NCBI RefSeq assembly: GCF_003259835.1
Contig: NZ_QLMI01000008.1
Location: forward strand, 1 to 64,000
Direction: 5' to 3'
Source of the DNA: Flavobacterium aquaticum
GTDB lineage: Bacteria > Bacteroidota > Bacteroidia > Flavobacteriales > Flavobacteriaceae
DNA length: 64,000 nucleotides
Part shown: positions 7,501-16,592 of the stretch, in pieces
Layout of the letters: every line of letters starts with the position of its first letter
Position numbering within the stretch: position 1 is the first letter of the stretch
Made by a program: the position numbers and the translations under genes
The notes under the pieces: model-generated
Told to the model about the DNA's origin: nothing
Database searches by the model: none
Seen by the model: only the letters and a program-made list of their open reading frames with translations

Positions 7501-9858
7501 ACCAGCATTTGGTGTTCCGGCACAAGCTGGCGGAGCAATTACTCTAACGGTATAGTCTTCTGCTTCTCCATAATCGTGTGATCCACATGAAGGGGCAGGA
7601 TTATCTAGATAAGCATTTCTAATTCTCATTCTGTAATTACCCGGTGCTTGACCTGTTGGAATTGTTATATTTCCTAAAGCAGCTGGAGAGGTAAGATATC
7701 CTGTAGATAGTACATTTTCACCAGCATCATTAAAATCTAAATCATTATTCCAGTCAACCCAAACGTTATATCCATAACTACTTGAAGGGTGTGTAGCGGT
7801 AATAGAGAAATTACTGCCAGGTAATTGACTTACAAATTGTGCAGAATAATTAGTATATGCTGAGAATCCTGTTGGCGTATTGCTAATATTTGCAATACCA
7901 CCTGTTGTGGTTACTCCGCTAATATAGTAAGATGTTGAATAGGTGTTAGTTGGTACGCAATATCCAGTAGTTGCAGTTCCAGTAGTGTATGTACTCCAAC
8001 ATCCATTATTTGCTCTAATTCTGTAATAATAAGTTGTGTTTGAAGCCAAGCCAGTTACGCTTAAAGTAGTGGTTGGATGATTGATTGTAAAAGGAGAACC
8101 TGCTATATTAGCTGTGTATCCAGCATCTGTTGTAATTTGTAATTGATACGTTACAGCATTTATACCACCTCCCAAAGATGATGGCCATGAGAAATCAATA
8201 CTTGTTAAAGTACTTGATGTAGATACAGGAGTTGGAGTAGCAGGACAAGTCACAGCATTACCTGTTAAAGGTCCTGATGCATTGTATAACGGTCCACCTG
8301 AACAGCCACTATTGTTGTAGGCGTAAATGTAATAGTAATAACGTGTGTTTCCAGTTAAACCTGTTCCTGCGATACTTGTTGAAGTTCCGTCTTGAACAAC
8401 TGTTAAGCCAGTTCCTAAAGTTCCTATGTTAGCCCCTGTATAAATTACACCATTTACAGGTTGAGTAGGAGGTGTAGCTGATGTAGAACGTATTACTAAA
8501 TAACTATCTGCAGTTCCTGAAAAAGTAGCAGGAAATGAATTTGAAGTTATTGTTCCAGCAGTAAAGCCTGTAGCTTGCGCTCCAGGAGCCGAACATGGAG
8601 GATCTGTTGAGATACAAATGTTAAATGTTGTATTTTGACCAGATGAACTTCCCCATGAATATATTTGTAAATAGTACGTATTTCCTGGTGTTAAACCAGT
8701 TACCATACTTGTGTTTGGGTCTGAACATAAAATCGCTGTTCCTAAACTTCCACAAGCACCACTATAAACAGCGTGGTATAAATCGGTAGTGCTACCAGTA
8801 ACGCTTAAAAGTTCAATATGATGTGTAGTTGAAGTAGCAACAAAGCTGTACCATACGTCATCATCATCAGTACCGCCACAACTACTTCCGGTTACCCCAG
8901 AATCAGTTGCTCCTAAGATGGTTCCAGAAACTGTAGAAGTACATGTTCTGGTTGGGTTTACAGGGACACTTATTGCTCCAGTACAATTGTCGTTAACTAT
9001 TGGTGCGCTACAAGTTCTTGAAATTGTATATGTTCCAGTTGTTGAACTTCCACTTAACCAATAGGCTACATAAATATAATAAGTTACGCCATTAACCGTA
9101 GAAAAACTTGCGGACTCAGGTGATGAATCTGTACAGGCAATATTGGTTAGAGAACCACATGAGCCTGTAGCTACGGATAATTTAATATCAAAAGAGGGAT
9201 TAGTTGAAATTGTTGTAATTTGACCGTCTCCAACAAAAGTATACCAAGCACCATAATTACTCATAGAGCACCCAGTACCATGAGAAATATCTGATGAGCC
9301 TACTGTAGTTCCTGAAAGATTTGTTGTTCCACAAGGGAGATTTGTAGCTGTTGCACACGTAAAATTAGTATTTACAGTAGTGTCATAAACACAGACTGTT
9401 CCGCTAAAACCGTTTGTACCTGTATTTGTTCTGGCAATTCTTACATAGTAAGTTGTGTTTGGCAAAACTGTTGGGTTTAATGTTCTAGGTGTTCCGCCAC
9501 CCGCATTATCACACGCTATTTGTGTAAACCCACTACAATTTCCTGAGTATATTGCCACAGCCCATGGTCTGTTGCCTTCGGCAGTTAAAGTAACTTGATT
9601 TGTAGTTGCCCCAGTTGTAAAAGTATACCAGCCATCTCTTGTAGCTGTAACAGAATTACATAGTGCAGGATTTGCAGTTCCTGTTTGTACGGTATTAGAT
9701 GTAAAGGTAAAACTTGTATTTGTACATGAAGTACCTAAAGGTAAAACTGATGCATTGGCACAATTATCATTTCCGCTCTGAGAAAAAGAATTTGTTGTAA
9801 AAATAAAAAACAGAAAAACCAAAAAGTTTTTGAGAAAGATTAGAGGAATAGTTTTCAT
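4567..9858 (-). CDS. Large multidomain T9SS-secreted surface protein, type C-like sorting signal (1763 aa)
   Basis: The signal peptide is followed by three units starting with NDNCANA-like motifs (from about residues 30, 169 and 290; a beta-sandwich of pre-peptidase type). Two fibronectin III-like domains follow (about 420-530 and 538-632), then a GEVED domain (about 640-772; WVDWNNDLDFND and YGEAEDYTVRV), an Ig-like domain (about 780-872) and a large central domain. From about residue 1205 comes a module that starts WNVANNWTPAGVP, continues with RKLDYVYWSSPV and GNPYPSAIDA, and ends with an 80-residue signal (VRVFDVLGRHLAYYP to VISKKAIY) typical of Flavobacterium type C T9SS signals. The protein is probably exported through the T9SS and held at the cell surface as an adhesin or matrix component; the ligand is unknown. 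It has a -7/-33 promoter and 21-bp-spaced repeats upstream. Confidence 0.85.
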   Translation of the reverse strand: MKTIPLIFLKNFLVFLFFIFTTNSFSQSGNDNCANASVLPLGTSCTNTSFTFTSNTVQTGTANPALCNSVTATRDGWYTFTTGATTNQVTLTAEGNRPWAVAIYSGNCSGFTQIACDNAGGGTPRTLNPTVLPNTTYYVRIARTNTGTNGFSGTVCVYDTTVNTNFTCATATNLPCGTTNLSGTTVGSSDISHGTGCSMSNYGAWYTFVGDGQITTISTNPSFDIKLSVATGSCGSLTNIACTDSSPESASFSTVNGVTYYIYVAYWLSGSSTTGTYTISRTCSAPIVNDNCTGAISVPVNPTRTCTSTVSGTILGATDSGVTGSSCGGTDDDDVWYSFVATSTTHHIELLSVTGSTTDLYHAVYSGACGSLGTAILCSDPNTSMVTGLTPGNTYYLQIYSWGSSSGQNTTFNICISTDPPCSAPGAQATGFTAGTITSNSFPATFSGTADSYLVIRSTSATPPTQPVNGVIYTGANIGTLGTGLTVVQDGTSTSIAGTGLTGNTRYYYYIYAYNNSGCSGGPLYNASGPLTGNAVTCPATPTPVSTSSTLTSIDFSWPSSLGGGINAVTYQLQITTDAGYTANIAGSPFTINHPTTTLSVTGLASNTTYYYRIRANNGCWSTYTTGTATTGYCVPTNTYSTSYYISGVTTTGGIANISNTPTGFSAYTNYSAQFVSQLPGSNFSITATHPSSSYGYNVWVDWNNDLDFNDAGENVLSTGYLTSPAALGNITIPTGQAPGNYRMRIRNAYLDNPAPSCGSHDYGEAEDYTVRVIAPPACAGTPNAGTATTTPNTGWPGSNYTVSATGYSIASNLTFQWQFSTDAGGTWTNAGAATSTYSNYSATAPASGIVHWRLVVTCTNSSQTATSTTGIFTTMTVSDVETGCPNVVSGGLGLNGADPLAINCTASSTCVDLEATYLDLGETTSYIVEPIAYNPPFAFNGLANPVSVNTDDVWSPIVPLPFDFCFFGNTYNQCVIGSNGILSFNTSLASSSSGYSFSNNIPISGDGRLVENSIFGVFHDINPGVGGQVGWELITLPTGCRALVASWSDVPMFDENSILYTGMMVLYENSNIIEVYIKEKNIDNFGAGTWNDGNAIVGIQNATGTIASVAPGRNGLDPNWSATNEAWRFVPSGNSIASIAWYEGSGTTGPVVGNTPNINVCPTSTTTYTAEITYTLCDGRTIKEIDETTVTINGAKVWDGSVSTNWNVANNWTPAGVPTAMDCVVIPDTANDPIVSGTNFNALGLNLTIDNNATLTITPDNAITITDWVNINTTGDLVLQNSASLIQINDDANQGTMHMTRTANIRKLDYVYWSSPVTSFGLSNVSPGTTGNKYKWIPTIGSNTNGFGNWVGANENMVIGKGYIVRGPDAFTTTVTPFNAVFAGTPNNGTITTPIARGTWNGGTYPTGVSSTLGTNNDDNWNLLGNPYPSAIDAIDFLTLNTNIDGFINVWTHGTLPSSAIADPFYNNYQYNYSPGDYITYNSSGISSGPGTFGGYIGAGQGFFVLMNHTSASPLENVTFNNSMRSSAYDNTQFFRTSNDNGRIWLDLIASNGSNVRNLVAYIDGATNNRDRMFDAITDEKLSLNLYSLIGDELMKIQGRTLPFDQEDRVPMGIKVPQNGNYTIGIGAVDGFFTNDQNIYLEDKENNTIHDLRLNPYSFTANAGNHPNRFVLRYTNETLGGDDLVADDANLWVYSSDVLSVKSTKNTIQSVRVFDVLGRHLAYYPNVDGYEVPLTTIQKNNAGLIIQVTLSNGSVISKKAIY

Positions 9859-9881
9859 TTTAAGTTGTTGTGTGTTAATTT

Positions 9882-9932
9882 ACAATTGTTATGTATTTGA
9901 TTACAGTTATTACGAATTTAATTACAGTTGTT
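9882..9932 (-). repeat. Three 9-bp direct repeats with 21-bp spacing in the leader of the 1763-aa gene
   Basis: Read on the plus strand, ACAATTGTT (9882-9890), ACAGTTATT (9903-9911) and ACAGTTGTT (9924-9932) start exactly 21 bp apart. They lie 16 nt downstream of the predicted -7 box, inside the expected 5' leader. The arrangement (9-bp half-site, 12-bp spacer) matches LytTR-type regulator sites. Confidence 0.6.
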
Positions 9933-9948
9933 AATTATAATTTTTACA

Positions 9949-9978
9949 CAAAAATAGTTTTTTTTGTGTATTGTGCAA
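9949..9978 (-). promoter_or_regulatory. Promoter of the 1763-aa T9SS gene
   Basis: On the minus strand, TTG (9978-9976), a 19-nt spacer and TATTTTTG (9956-9949) match the Bacteroidota -33/-7 consensus. The leader is about 85 nt. Confidence 0.55.
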
Positions 9979-10085
9979 CTAAAAATGAATATTTTGTTAA
10001 GAAATGTTTAATTTGTTGATAACTATTGTGGTTTTTGAGTTTAAAATTATGCGATATGTTTTTTTTATGTAGTTTGGTTGTTATT

Positions 10086-10131
10086 CTAATAAAAAAAAGG
10101 CTAACGATTAAGTCAGCCATTTTTTTATTAG
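10086..10131 (-). terminator. Terminator of the 1947-aa T9SS gene
   Basis: A long palindrome, CTAATAAAAAAA with GGCT and AGCC with TTTTTTTATTAG, lies just after the stop at 10144 and has U-runs in both directions. Confidence 0.7.
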
Positions 10132-10143
10132 AAATTTTATGTG

Positions 10144-13100
10144 TTAGAAAATCACTTTGATGGTTTTTGAAGCGCCATTTTCAAGAGTAACTTCTACTAA
10201 TAATGTAGTTTGTGTTTTTGCAATATTTTTACTTGTAAATGTATTTGAATTTACATTGTTGAATGTTCCTAAAACTCTTCCTAATAAATCGTAAACTGTA
10301 ACAGATTTAATAGTTTGATTAACTGCATTGATATTGATAGATTCATTCGTATAAACCGTTACATTGTTTGCAACAAAGTCTTCATTTCCTAAAGTTGTAT
10401 TAGTAAATTTCAAAACAAATCTATTTTCGTTTCTTCCAGTTGTTGCAGTAAAGCTGTATGGAGCTGTACGTAAATCATGTGTAATTCCTAAAGTTCTATC
10501 TTCAAGGAAAATAGTTTGTTCAGGTGATTCAAATAAACCATCAACCGTTGAAATTCCGATCGTGTGAACACCGTTTTGGGCAATATTTACTCCTAATGGA
10601 ATTTGATCTTCATTATTGAATGGTAAAGCTCTACCTTGAATGTTTAATTTATCTGAATTTGATACTGAATATAATTCAAAGTTTGTTTTTACACCTAAAG
10701 CTGGCGCATCATACATTCTGTCAAGTTCGTTTGTAGCTCCAGAAACATAACCAATCAATGCTGTACTTGAAGTAGAAGCTGGACTAATTAAGTTTAACCA
10801 AATTCTATTTTTTTCATCAATACCAGCATCAGTTACGTTTGCATTTCTGAAGAAAAGATCATTTCTATAATCGTTTCTTCTCATACTATTGTTGAAGACA
10901 ACGTTTTCAGTTGTTGCGCCTGATGTGTGATTCATCAATACAAAGAATCCTTGACCTGCTGCAATATTACCATTTCCAATTGCTGGATTGGCTCCAGTTG
11001 CATTGTAAGTTACATAATCTCCAACAGAATAGTTTTGGACATAATTGTTGTAGAATGGGTCTGATGTAACATTTGAAGGTAAAGTTCCGTGTGTCCAATA
11101 TTTAATAAATCCAGCGATGTTTGTATTTGTAGCTAAGAACAAGTTTGCATTTACAGCTGAAGGATAAGGGTTACCAATTAAGTTCCAGTTGTCATCATCT
11201 TTAGTAGCTGGTGTTGAAGAAACTCCTGTTGGGTAATCAACTCCGTCGTAAGTACCTCTGCTAATTGGCATATTAACAGTACCATTGTTAGGTACGCCTA
11301 CAAAGTTAGCAGTAAAGTTTTGAAGAACTGTAGTGTATGAATTAGGACCTCTTACGATATATCCTTTTCCAGCTACCATTGCTTCGTTTGCTGCTGTCCA
11401 ATTCCCCCAACCGTTAGTGTTACTTCCAATTGTTGGAATCCATTTGAATCTATATCCTGCGGATGTACCTGGAGATACTGCGCTTACTTGGAAGTTAGCT
11501 ACTGGAGATGACCAATAAACATAATCTAGTTTTCTAATATTAACATTACGTTTCATAGAAATGTTACCTGTGTTAGCAACATTGTTTATTTGAATTAAAC
11601 TTGCACTATTTTCTACGTTAAATATACTTGTAGCTCCTCTAACTTCAACAAAATCTGTTATTGTTAGTGTGTTTGATGGATGTAAAGTTAAAGAACCACC
11701 ATTAATAACTTGTAATGTTTTTCCAAATCCATTATAATTTGTTCCTAAAACATTAGAATTATTTGCAGCAGGAGGTATGATAACACAAGTGTTAGCATCT
11801 GGTACTCCTACAGGTGACCAGTTGTTTGGATTATTCCAATCCCCATTTGTTCCACCTTTCCAAACTTTTGATTTATTGTCAATAGTAACTAAACTACTTG
11901 CAGAACATCCATTGTTCAATACTGCAGTCGCAGTAAACGAATACGTAGTTTGTTCTAACTGCGCCATTGTTGGTTTTATGTAAACGGTTACCGCAGGTGT
12001 GCCTACTGTATAATTTGTTGTACAAGCAGCATCTAGATAAGCATCAACAGGTAATACACTTGTCCAGTTAAAAGAAGTGTTTAATGGTCTTTTTCCAAAT
12101 AATTGAATATCATCAACTGCCGCACCATCATACCAATCTTGAGCATAATAACGAATACGAACTCTAATGTTTGGACGGTTGATGTAAGCACTCATGTCGT
12201 AACTGAATTCTTTGAAATCAGTTCCATAACCTTGGTCAGTAACTATATTGCCTCCTGAAATACTTGTCCAAGCTCCGCCATTATCAGAAACTTCAACTTG
12301 CATGTATTCTAATGTTGGGTTGTGTGTTGCTCCAGCGTCAGGATAATATCTTGAAAAATACATTCTAAAAGTTAATGTTAAATCTAAGAATGTACTAGTG
12401 TTCACAGAAGGAGAAACCAAAGCATTATGAATGGTTATTCCATTGGTTCCAATATCTGAAGTTACAATAGCAAAATGATTGGCTCCAAAATTAGAGGAAA
12501 TTGCTGGATACCATGAAGATCCATTAGGGATATATGTACTAGTTTTCTTTTGCCAAGCAGTTTGTGTATTGTAGGCAGTGCTAGTGATGTGATCATTAGA
12601 AAATACGCCTAATCCGCTTCCTTCAAAATTTTCGTCTATTAAATATACTAATTCAGTGTCTCCGCCAGCCGTGATAGATACTACATTGTTTTCACCACAT
12701 ACTTCTGGTACTGAAGGTGTAAATGTGATAGTTGGTAGTGGGCTAATTTTAGCAATAACTTCTGTTCTTACTAAAGATTCACAACTTCCGTTAAATGCAG
12801 TTACCCAGTAAGAAGTTGTAGCTGCTATAGCAGGTGTAGTCCAACTACCAGTTGCAGTTGTTGCTAGTAAAGCTCCTCCGGTTTCTGCACTATACCATCT
12901 GTATTGTGTAGTTCCTGGTGTTCCAGTTACTGATACATTTACCGCTCCAGGTCCGCAGATTTCACCATCAGTTACGGTAACAATGTTAGCCAAACACATT
13001 TCTACTACAGTAAATAAATAGTCTTCTGCTTCTCCGTATTCTGTGAAATTTACTGTAGCGCCTCCGCAACCATTATTTATGAATTGACTATAAGTACTGA

Positions 13101-15987
13101 ACTGTGTACAACTATCAAAGTGCCCTGCTCCATCACCATAGTATTCATAAGATGGGTCATCACAAGCTCCTCCAGTTGCATTATAATTTCCAAATGCATT
13201 ATAAGTTCTAATTCTAACTCTATAATCCCCAGGAGTTGCACCATTAGGGATGATAAATCCGAAAGTATTAGTAATCATGGCAACACCTGCAGAGGTATAA
13301 ACTAATTCACCAGCATCTGTAAAATCTCCATCTTTATTCCAATCTACCCAAGCTTTCCAAGTTCCGCGAGAATTACTTTCAAATGAAATGTTAACTCCGC
13401 CACCTTGTGCTTGTCTCGGTCTAGTAGCTAAACCAGTCCAGTCTTGATAACCTCCGGGTGCTGGTGTAGTTGTAGAACCTGTGTTCAAATTGTAAATATT
13501 ACCATTCAACATACCTAAGAAGCTAATATCATCAATATAACGAGTAGCTTGTCCTGTTAGTGTGGTGGCGTTACAATAGGTAGGTGCTGTTGCGCCTGTA
13601 GTTAAGTTTCCTGTTAAAGGAGTTGTATTGTATAAAGGACCTCCACTACAAACATTATTCATTGAATAAACATAGAAATAATAAGTAGTTGATGGATTTA
13701 AACCTCCGGCTGTAAAAGTAGTATTAGTGTCTGTATCAACTACAGTATATCCTACTCCTGCATTACCTCCTATAGTATAAGTAGTACCGTTTGAAATAGA
13801 TGGTGCAATATTTGAAGTGCTCACTACAACTAAGTAAGAATTAGGAGCGGGTGCTGCAGCTGTAAAACTTCCGTTAATAGCAGTTCCCGAAGGAGTTCCT
13901 GCACTAAGTACTAATGAAGTAGGTACTGCAGTAGGAGTTGTACATGCTGGAGGTGCTATAATATTTAAACTGTAATCTTCCATTTGGAAATATCCAGTAG
14001 TAGCACAAGGATTAAGAATTGTGTTAAAGCTGTTTACTACTCTAAATTTAATAGTTCCAATTGTTGCAGTAAGCGGTATTGTAATGTTTAAATTAAAAGT
14101 TCCTGTTGCAGTAGTGTAGTTTCCAATATTGTAAGGACCTCCATCGTCAGAAAAATTGCCATTGTTGTTCCAATCGAAAAAGACATATTGGTAAAAGGTA
14201 TTCCCAGTTGCTCCAGTGGAAGTTACAGAAATATTGTAAGTACTTCCTGCTGTAACATTTCCAGATATAGTAGTGAAGTCTTGATAATCTGGTCCGGCTG
14301 CAACTGTTGCAGATGAATTGTTGTTAATCCCCGCAAAGGTAACGTTAGAAATTGGATACGTATCATTAGTACTTGTAGGTACACAAGCACACGGTGCAGC
14401 TGTAGTGGTAAAAGTCCAAGTTGCTGGAGTTCCAGTAGTGGCTCCACAAGCATTTCTTGGTACAACTTGCCAGTAATAAGTAGTGCTAGCACTTAAAGTT
14501 CCTAACGTATAAGAGTTAGTAGCTACGTTTGCAATTGCTGTGCCAGGTAAACTTCCAGCGCCAAAATATACATCATAAGAAGTTGCTCCTGCAACGGCAT
14601 TCCAAGTTAAACTTGTTAATGGTGATCCTCCAGCATAACAAATTCCAGTTGCTGCATTTGTTGGAGCAGGTGTTCCTGCAATAGCACTTAAAGAAGGAGT
14701 TACGGTTATAGCAAGACTTCCTGAACCAGTACTCCAACACCCAGTTGTGTCATTTTGTGCTCTTAAATAATAGGTGCCCGAAGTTGTAGCAACAAAAGTA
14801 GCTGCGCTATTAGCGGTACTTGTGCCTCCTGCAACCGTTTGCCAATACCATGTTACTCCTGCAGGTGGTGTTCCTGTTCTTGTAAGTGTAACGCCAGGAG
14901 GGTTACATTGTGGGGAATTACTTGTAGGATTTCCTGGGTTAGCAGGTAAAGGATTTACTGTAAAAGTAGCTGCAGATGTTGCGCTACCTCCTGGTGTTGT
15001 AACTTGAACAGTTCCTGTTGTCCCTGTTCCTATTGTTGCAGTAATTTGTGTTGCAGAATTAACTACATACGAAGCAGCAGCTGTTCCTCCAATTGTAACT
15101 GCGGTTGCTCCTGTAAAATTGGTTCCTGTAATAACGACTGTTTGTGAAGAACTAGCACAAGCACTTGATGGTGTAAAAGAAGTTATTGTTGGAGGTGTTG
15201 GAGGTGTCCAAGTAAATGTTCTACCTGTTGTAGGATATGCGCTACTTCTTGTTCTGCAAGTTGCATTATTAGCACCACCAGCAGTAGTTGCATTGTCCCA
15301 TATTGCATTTGATGCAAAACTTCGATTATTAAAATCAGCATTTGAAGCACCTCTTAAACCAACTTGTACATTGTAATTAGTGTTAGTAGCTGGTGCACAT
15401 GCTCCGTAAACTATATTTATAACGTTGGTTGTTTCGTTTAATCTTATCTGAAAATTAAAATTTCCAGCAATTACTCCTGAGCTATATCTGTTAGCATTAT
15501 TCCATTGAGCAATAAAAGTTCTGTTTGGAGCAGTACCAGTTGTTGTGTAGGTTATTGTAGATGCGTTAGAAATTAAATCATAACCAATAGCACTAATAGC
15601 TCCTGCATAACCAGTACCAGAAGAAATTGGTGTAAATTCGGTTGTCGCGGCTACTGTACCTCCAAAAGTTAAAAAACCATTAGTAGCAATAGAACATGTA
15701 GTGTAGTTTGTTCCGTTGAATACAAATGTGAATCCAAGTGGGATTGTATTAGCCGAAACCGCATCATCCCATCCCGAAGCATGGACGGTTGTTCCTGCGG
15801 CAGATGTGTAAGTCCCTGCAGATTCGGAAAAGGTGTAATTTGCTACCTGTCCGAAGACATCAGAAACCCCACAAAGCACAAATAAAGCAACTAACCAAGT
15901 GGTTGTGCTTTTTTTCCAGTTTTTTGATGTCGATATTAAGGGGTTAATCATCGACTTCACCATTTTTGTTAAGTAATTTTTTTGCAT
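10144..15987 (-). CDS. Very large multidomain T9SS-secreted surface protein, type C-like sorting signal (1947 aa)
   Basis: The N-terminus has a long charged stretch before the hydrophobic signal (TTTWLVALFVLCGVSDVFGQ). Starts at Met 9 or 13 are also possible. Domains in order: a beta-sandwich (about 45-260), an IPT/TIG domain (about 267-342; VVITGTNFTGATAVTIGG), an Ig-like and a fibronectin III-like domain (about 350-530), two GEVED domains (about 532-675 and 802-990; FFDWNNNGNF and WVDWNKDGDF), an Ig-like domain (about 993-1075), then a second Ig-like strand interrupted by a cleaved-adhesin / choice-of-anchor J-like domain (about 1095-1290; LIDENFEGSG). The C-terminal module is the same as in the 4567-9858 product: WNNPNNWSPVGVP, RKLDYVYWSSPV, NLIGNPYPSAVNA, GQGFFVLMNHTSG, and a type C-like signal ending in KTIKVIF. 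It is probably a cell-surface adhesin or matrix protein; the ligand is not deducible. Confidence 0.85.
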   Translation of the reverse strand: MQKNYLTKMVKSMINPLISTSKNWKKSTTTWLVALFVLCGVSDVFGQVANYTFSESAGTYTSAAGTTVHASGWDDAVSANTIPLGFTFVFNGTNYTTCSIATNGFLTFGGTVAATTEFTPISSGTGYAGAISAIGYDLISNASTITYTTTGTAPNRTFIAQWNNANRYSSGVIAGNFNFQIRLNETTNVINIVYGACAPATNTNYNVQVGLRGASNADFNNRSFASNAIWDNATTAGGANNATCRTRSSAYPTTGRTFTWTPPTPPTITSFTPSSACASSSQTVVITGTNFTGATAVTIGGTAAASYVVNSATQITATIGTGTTGTVQVTTPGGSATSAATFTVNPLPANPGNPTSNSPQCNPPGVTLTRTGTPPAGVTWYWQTVAGGTSTANSAATFVATTSGTYYLRAQNDTTGCWSTGSGSLAITVTPSLSAIAGTPAPTNAATGICYAGGSPLTSLTWNAVAGATSYDVYFGAGSLPGTAIANVATNSYTLGTLSASTTYYWQVVPRNACGATTGTPATWTFTTTAAPCACVPTSTNDTYPISNVTFAGINNNSSATVAAGPDYQDFTTISGNVTAGSTYNISVTSTGATGNTFYQYVFFDWNNNGNFSDDGGPYNIGNYTTATGTFNLNITIPLTATIGTIKFRVVNSFNTILNPCATTGYFQMEDYSLNIIAPPACTTPTAVPTSLVLSAGTPSGTAINGSFTAAAPAPNSYLVVVSTSNIAPSISNGTTYTIGGNAGVGYTVVDTDTNTTFTAGGLNPSTTYYFYVYSMNNVCSGGPLYNTTPLTGNLTTGATAPTYCNATTLTGQATRYIDDISFLGMLNGNIYNLNTGSTTTPAPGGYQDWTGLATRPRQAQGGGVNISFESNSRGTWKAWVDWNKDGDFTDAGELVYTSAGVAMITNTFGFIIPNGATPGDYRVRIRTYNAFGNYNATGGACDDPSYEYYGDGAGHFDSCTQFSTYSQFINNGCGGATVNFTEYGEAEDYLFTVVEMCLANIVTVTDGEICGPGAVNVSVTGTPGTTQYRWYSAETGGALLATTATGSWTTPAIAATTSYWVTAFNGSCESLVRTEVIAKISPLPTITFTPSVPEVCGENNVVSITAGGDTELVYLIDENFEGSGLGVFSNDHITSTAYNTQTAWQKKTSTYIPNGSSWYPAISSNFGANHFAIVTSDIGTNGITIHNALVSPSVNTSTFLDLTLTFRMYFSRYYPDAGATHNPTLEYMQVEVSDNGGAWTSISGGNIVTDQGYGTDFKEFSYDMSAYINRPNIRVRIRYYAQDWYDGAAVDDIQLFGKRPLNTSFNWTSVLPVDAYLDAACTTNYTVGTPAVTVYIKPTMAQLEQTTYSFTATAVLNNGCSASSLVTIDNKSKVWKGGTNGDWNNPNNWSPVGVPDANTCVIIPPAANNSNVLGTNYNGFGKTLQVINGGSLTLHPSNTLTITDFVEVRGATSIFNVENSASLIQINNVANTGNISMKRNVNIRKLDYVYWSSPVANFQVSAVSPGTSAGYRFKWIPTIGSNTNGWGNWTAANEAMVAGKGYIVRGPNSYTTVLQNFTANFVGVPNNGTVNMPISRGTYDGVDYPTGVSSTPATKDDDNWNLIGNPYPSAVNANLFLATNTNIAGFIKYWTHGTLPSNVTSDPFYNNYVQNYSVGDYVTYNATGANPAIGNGNIAAGQGFFVLMNHTSGATTENVVFNNSMRRNDYRNDLFFRNANVTDAGIDEKNRIWLNLISPASTSSTALIGYVSGATNELDRMYDAPALGVKTNFELYSVSNSDKLNIQGRALPFNNEDQIPLGVNIAQNGVHTIGISTVDGLFESPEQTIFLEDRTLGITHDLRTAPYSFTATTGRNENRFVLKFTNTTLGNEDFVANNVTVYTNESININAVNQTIKSVTVYDLLGRVLGTFNNVNSNTFTSKNIAKTQTTLLVEVTLENGASKTIKVIF

Positions 15988-16139
15988 AAAAATTAAAATT
16001 TAAGTAAAACAATTGGCTTGGGGAAGCTTATGTTTCGCAAGTATACTTCGAAATTAACTTTGTTAAATTTAGTTAAGTTAACTTCTCCGTTTTCTTCCTT
16101 ACACAACAACTAAATTAAAAGTTGTATTGTAAATGTATG

Positions 16140-16191
16140 GAATAAATTATTCAAAAAAAAGAATAACTGTATCTTTTTATGGAATAACTGT
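16140..16191 (+). repeat. 21-bp-spaced direct repeats in the leader of the 1947-aa gene
   Basis: AATAACTGT occurs at 16162-16170 and 16183-16191, exactly 21 bp apart. A degenerate copy (AATAAATTA) lies 21 bp before, at 16141-16149. The nearest copy is 9 nt downstream of the minus-strand -7 box. The orientation relative to transcription is opposite to that at 9882 and 20717, which favours a DNA-binding rather than an RNA-based role. Confidence 0.6.
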
Positions 16192-16200
16192 TTCAGTGGA

Positions 16201-16229
16201 CAAATGTATAGTTATTTTTTTAATTACAA
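16201..16229 (-). promoter_or_regulatory. Promoter of the 1947-aa T9SS gene
   Basis: On the minus strand, TTG (16229-16227), an 18-nt spacer and TACATTTG (16208-16201). This implies an unusually long leader of about 210 nt. Confidence 0.5.
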
Positions 16230-16558
16230 AATTTTAATCGTCAATATGTAGCTTTATTTAGTTGAAATTAAGTTGGTTAGTGTTTTTATGTTTTATTTGT
16301 AACAAATTGTTTGTTTTTAGTTTATTTTTATCTGAAAGTGAGCGGTTTAAAGAAAATACTTGTTTGAGGTGATCTTTTTTTTATGTTTAAAACAGTAGGA
16401 TTTCTTTTGGTGGATTTTTGTTGTTTTTGAATTTTTTTAGTTTTTTTCAATATTTGTAAAACCAAAAAAAGGATTCTTTCGTAAGTATTAAGGATGAAAT
16501 GTTTCTTTTTAACGATAAAAAGCTATTTTTTCATAGTAATTTGTTAAAATTATTTGTA

Positions 16559-16566
16559 TATATTTG
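16559..16566 (+). promoter_or_regulatory. -7 element TATATTTG of the type A T9SS gene
   Basis: A perfect TAnnTTTG 26 nt before the ATG at 16593. The nearest TTG (16541-16543) is only 15 nt upstream, so the -33 element is uncertain. Confidence 0.45.
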
Positions 16567-16592
16567 TAATGTAACGTTTTAAATTCCGAATT

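Larger units (their letters stand above)
15988..16592. other. 605-bp divergent regulatory region between two T9SS genes
   Basis: No coding frame is credible here; the DNA is very AT-rich with long T-runs. It holds the predicted promoter of the minus gene (16201-16229), an array of 21-bp-spaced repeats (16140-16191), two 10-bp palindromes (AAGTATACTT at 16039-16048 and AAGTTAACTT at 16075-16084) within the roughly 210-nt leader of the 1947-aa gene, and a -7 box for the plus-strand gene at 16559-16566. Confidence 0.6.

Noticed and set aside
9882..9932. 21-bp repeats as a CRISPR array
   Set aside because: Only two or three 9-bp units with 12-bp gaps, no long identical repeats and no cas genes.
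10364..15376. Open frames on both strands inside the 1947-aa gene
   Set aside because: Shadows of the repetitive coding sequence; no start signals and low-complexity translations.
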